64,000 nucleotides of DNA from Tepidibacter hydrothermalis (GTDB lineage Bacteria; Bacillota; Clostridia; Peptostreptococcales; Peptostreptococcaceae), in contig NZ_CP120733.1 in NCBI RefSeq assembly GCF_029542625.1, forward strand, positions 868,001 to 932,000. Reading direction: 5' to 3'. The position numbers were made by a program, and so were the translations under genes. The notes beneath the pieces were generated by a model. It saw only the letters and a list, made by a program, of their open reading frames with translations, had not been told where the DNA came from and made no database searches. Of this stretch, positions 63,995 to 64,000 are shown piece after piece; within the stretch, counting starts at the first letter, position 1; each line of letters opens with the position of its first letter.

Positions 63995-64000
63995 ATTTCA

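Overview
The window is low-GC DNA (roughly 30% G+C by eye) from an anaerobic, spore-forming, amino-acid-fermenting member of the Clostridia, most like the Peptostreptococcaceae / Clostridium cluster XI group (relatives of Clostridioides difficile and Acetoanaerobium sticklandii). Supporting signs are D-proline reductase genes with in-frame TGA selenocysteine codons, an alpha/beta-type SASP, a Spo0E-like peptide, a PdaB-like deacetylase, a valine T-box and a sigma-54 regulator. The genus cannot be fixed from the sequence alone.

Layout. 1-13.5 kb: XRE/cupin regulator divergent from a PTS EIIC-like permease; a Gx-transporter/NusG_II fusion; a Spo0E-like peptide; an MscS channel; a FapA-type DUF342 protein; a cobalamin riboswitch with no B12 gene next to it, then mgtC, degV and pepF; an HD-GYP protein; a GlnK/GlnL-like two-component pair. 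13.6-25.3 kb: a dicarboxylate/amino-acid symporter, typA, the phosphate uptake locus (pstS, then a chemotaxis receptor, then pstC-pstA-pstB-phoU and a decayed second phoU), and gdhA. 25.7-40 kb: SulP permease, NMT1-like binding lipoprotein, Arg-tailed small protein, FUSC-type membrane protein, FMN-binding lipoprotein, LysM/HEAT protein, T-box-valS-folC, TSCPD protein, beta-propeller protein, DUF4364 protein, SASP, small basic protein and PdaB-like deacetylase.

40.5-58.4 kb is the centrepiece: one prdR gene followed by two complete tandem D-proline reductase operons of about 8 kb, each prdC(Sec)-prdA-small gene-prdB(Sec)-prdD-prdE-prdF followed by a TauE/SafE-type membrane gene with its own promoter. 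Each operon has a -24/-12 promoter and three upstream copies of a TGTC-N8-GACA-type palindrome that I propose as PrdR binding sites. PrdF converts L-proline to D-proline, PrdA/PrdB reduce it to 5-aminovalerate, and PrdC delivers electrons. A decayed third copy of the TauE-like gene follows. 59-64 kb: a Gate-domain membrane protein, an SSB-like protein, a methyltransferase, a small membrane peptide and a second sigma-54 regulator with an N-terminal cysteine cluster.

Three dispersed intergenic repeat families (called R1, R2 and R3 here) occur in several copies. They are unrelated to any coding feature. R2 and R3 show paired base changes in predicted stems. One R2 copy is present in the second prd unit and absent from the matching site in the first, so its insertion boundaries can be read directly. 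No tRNA, rRNA, CRISPR array or complete insertion sequence was seen.
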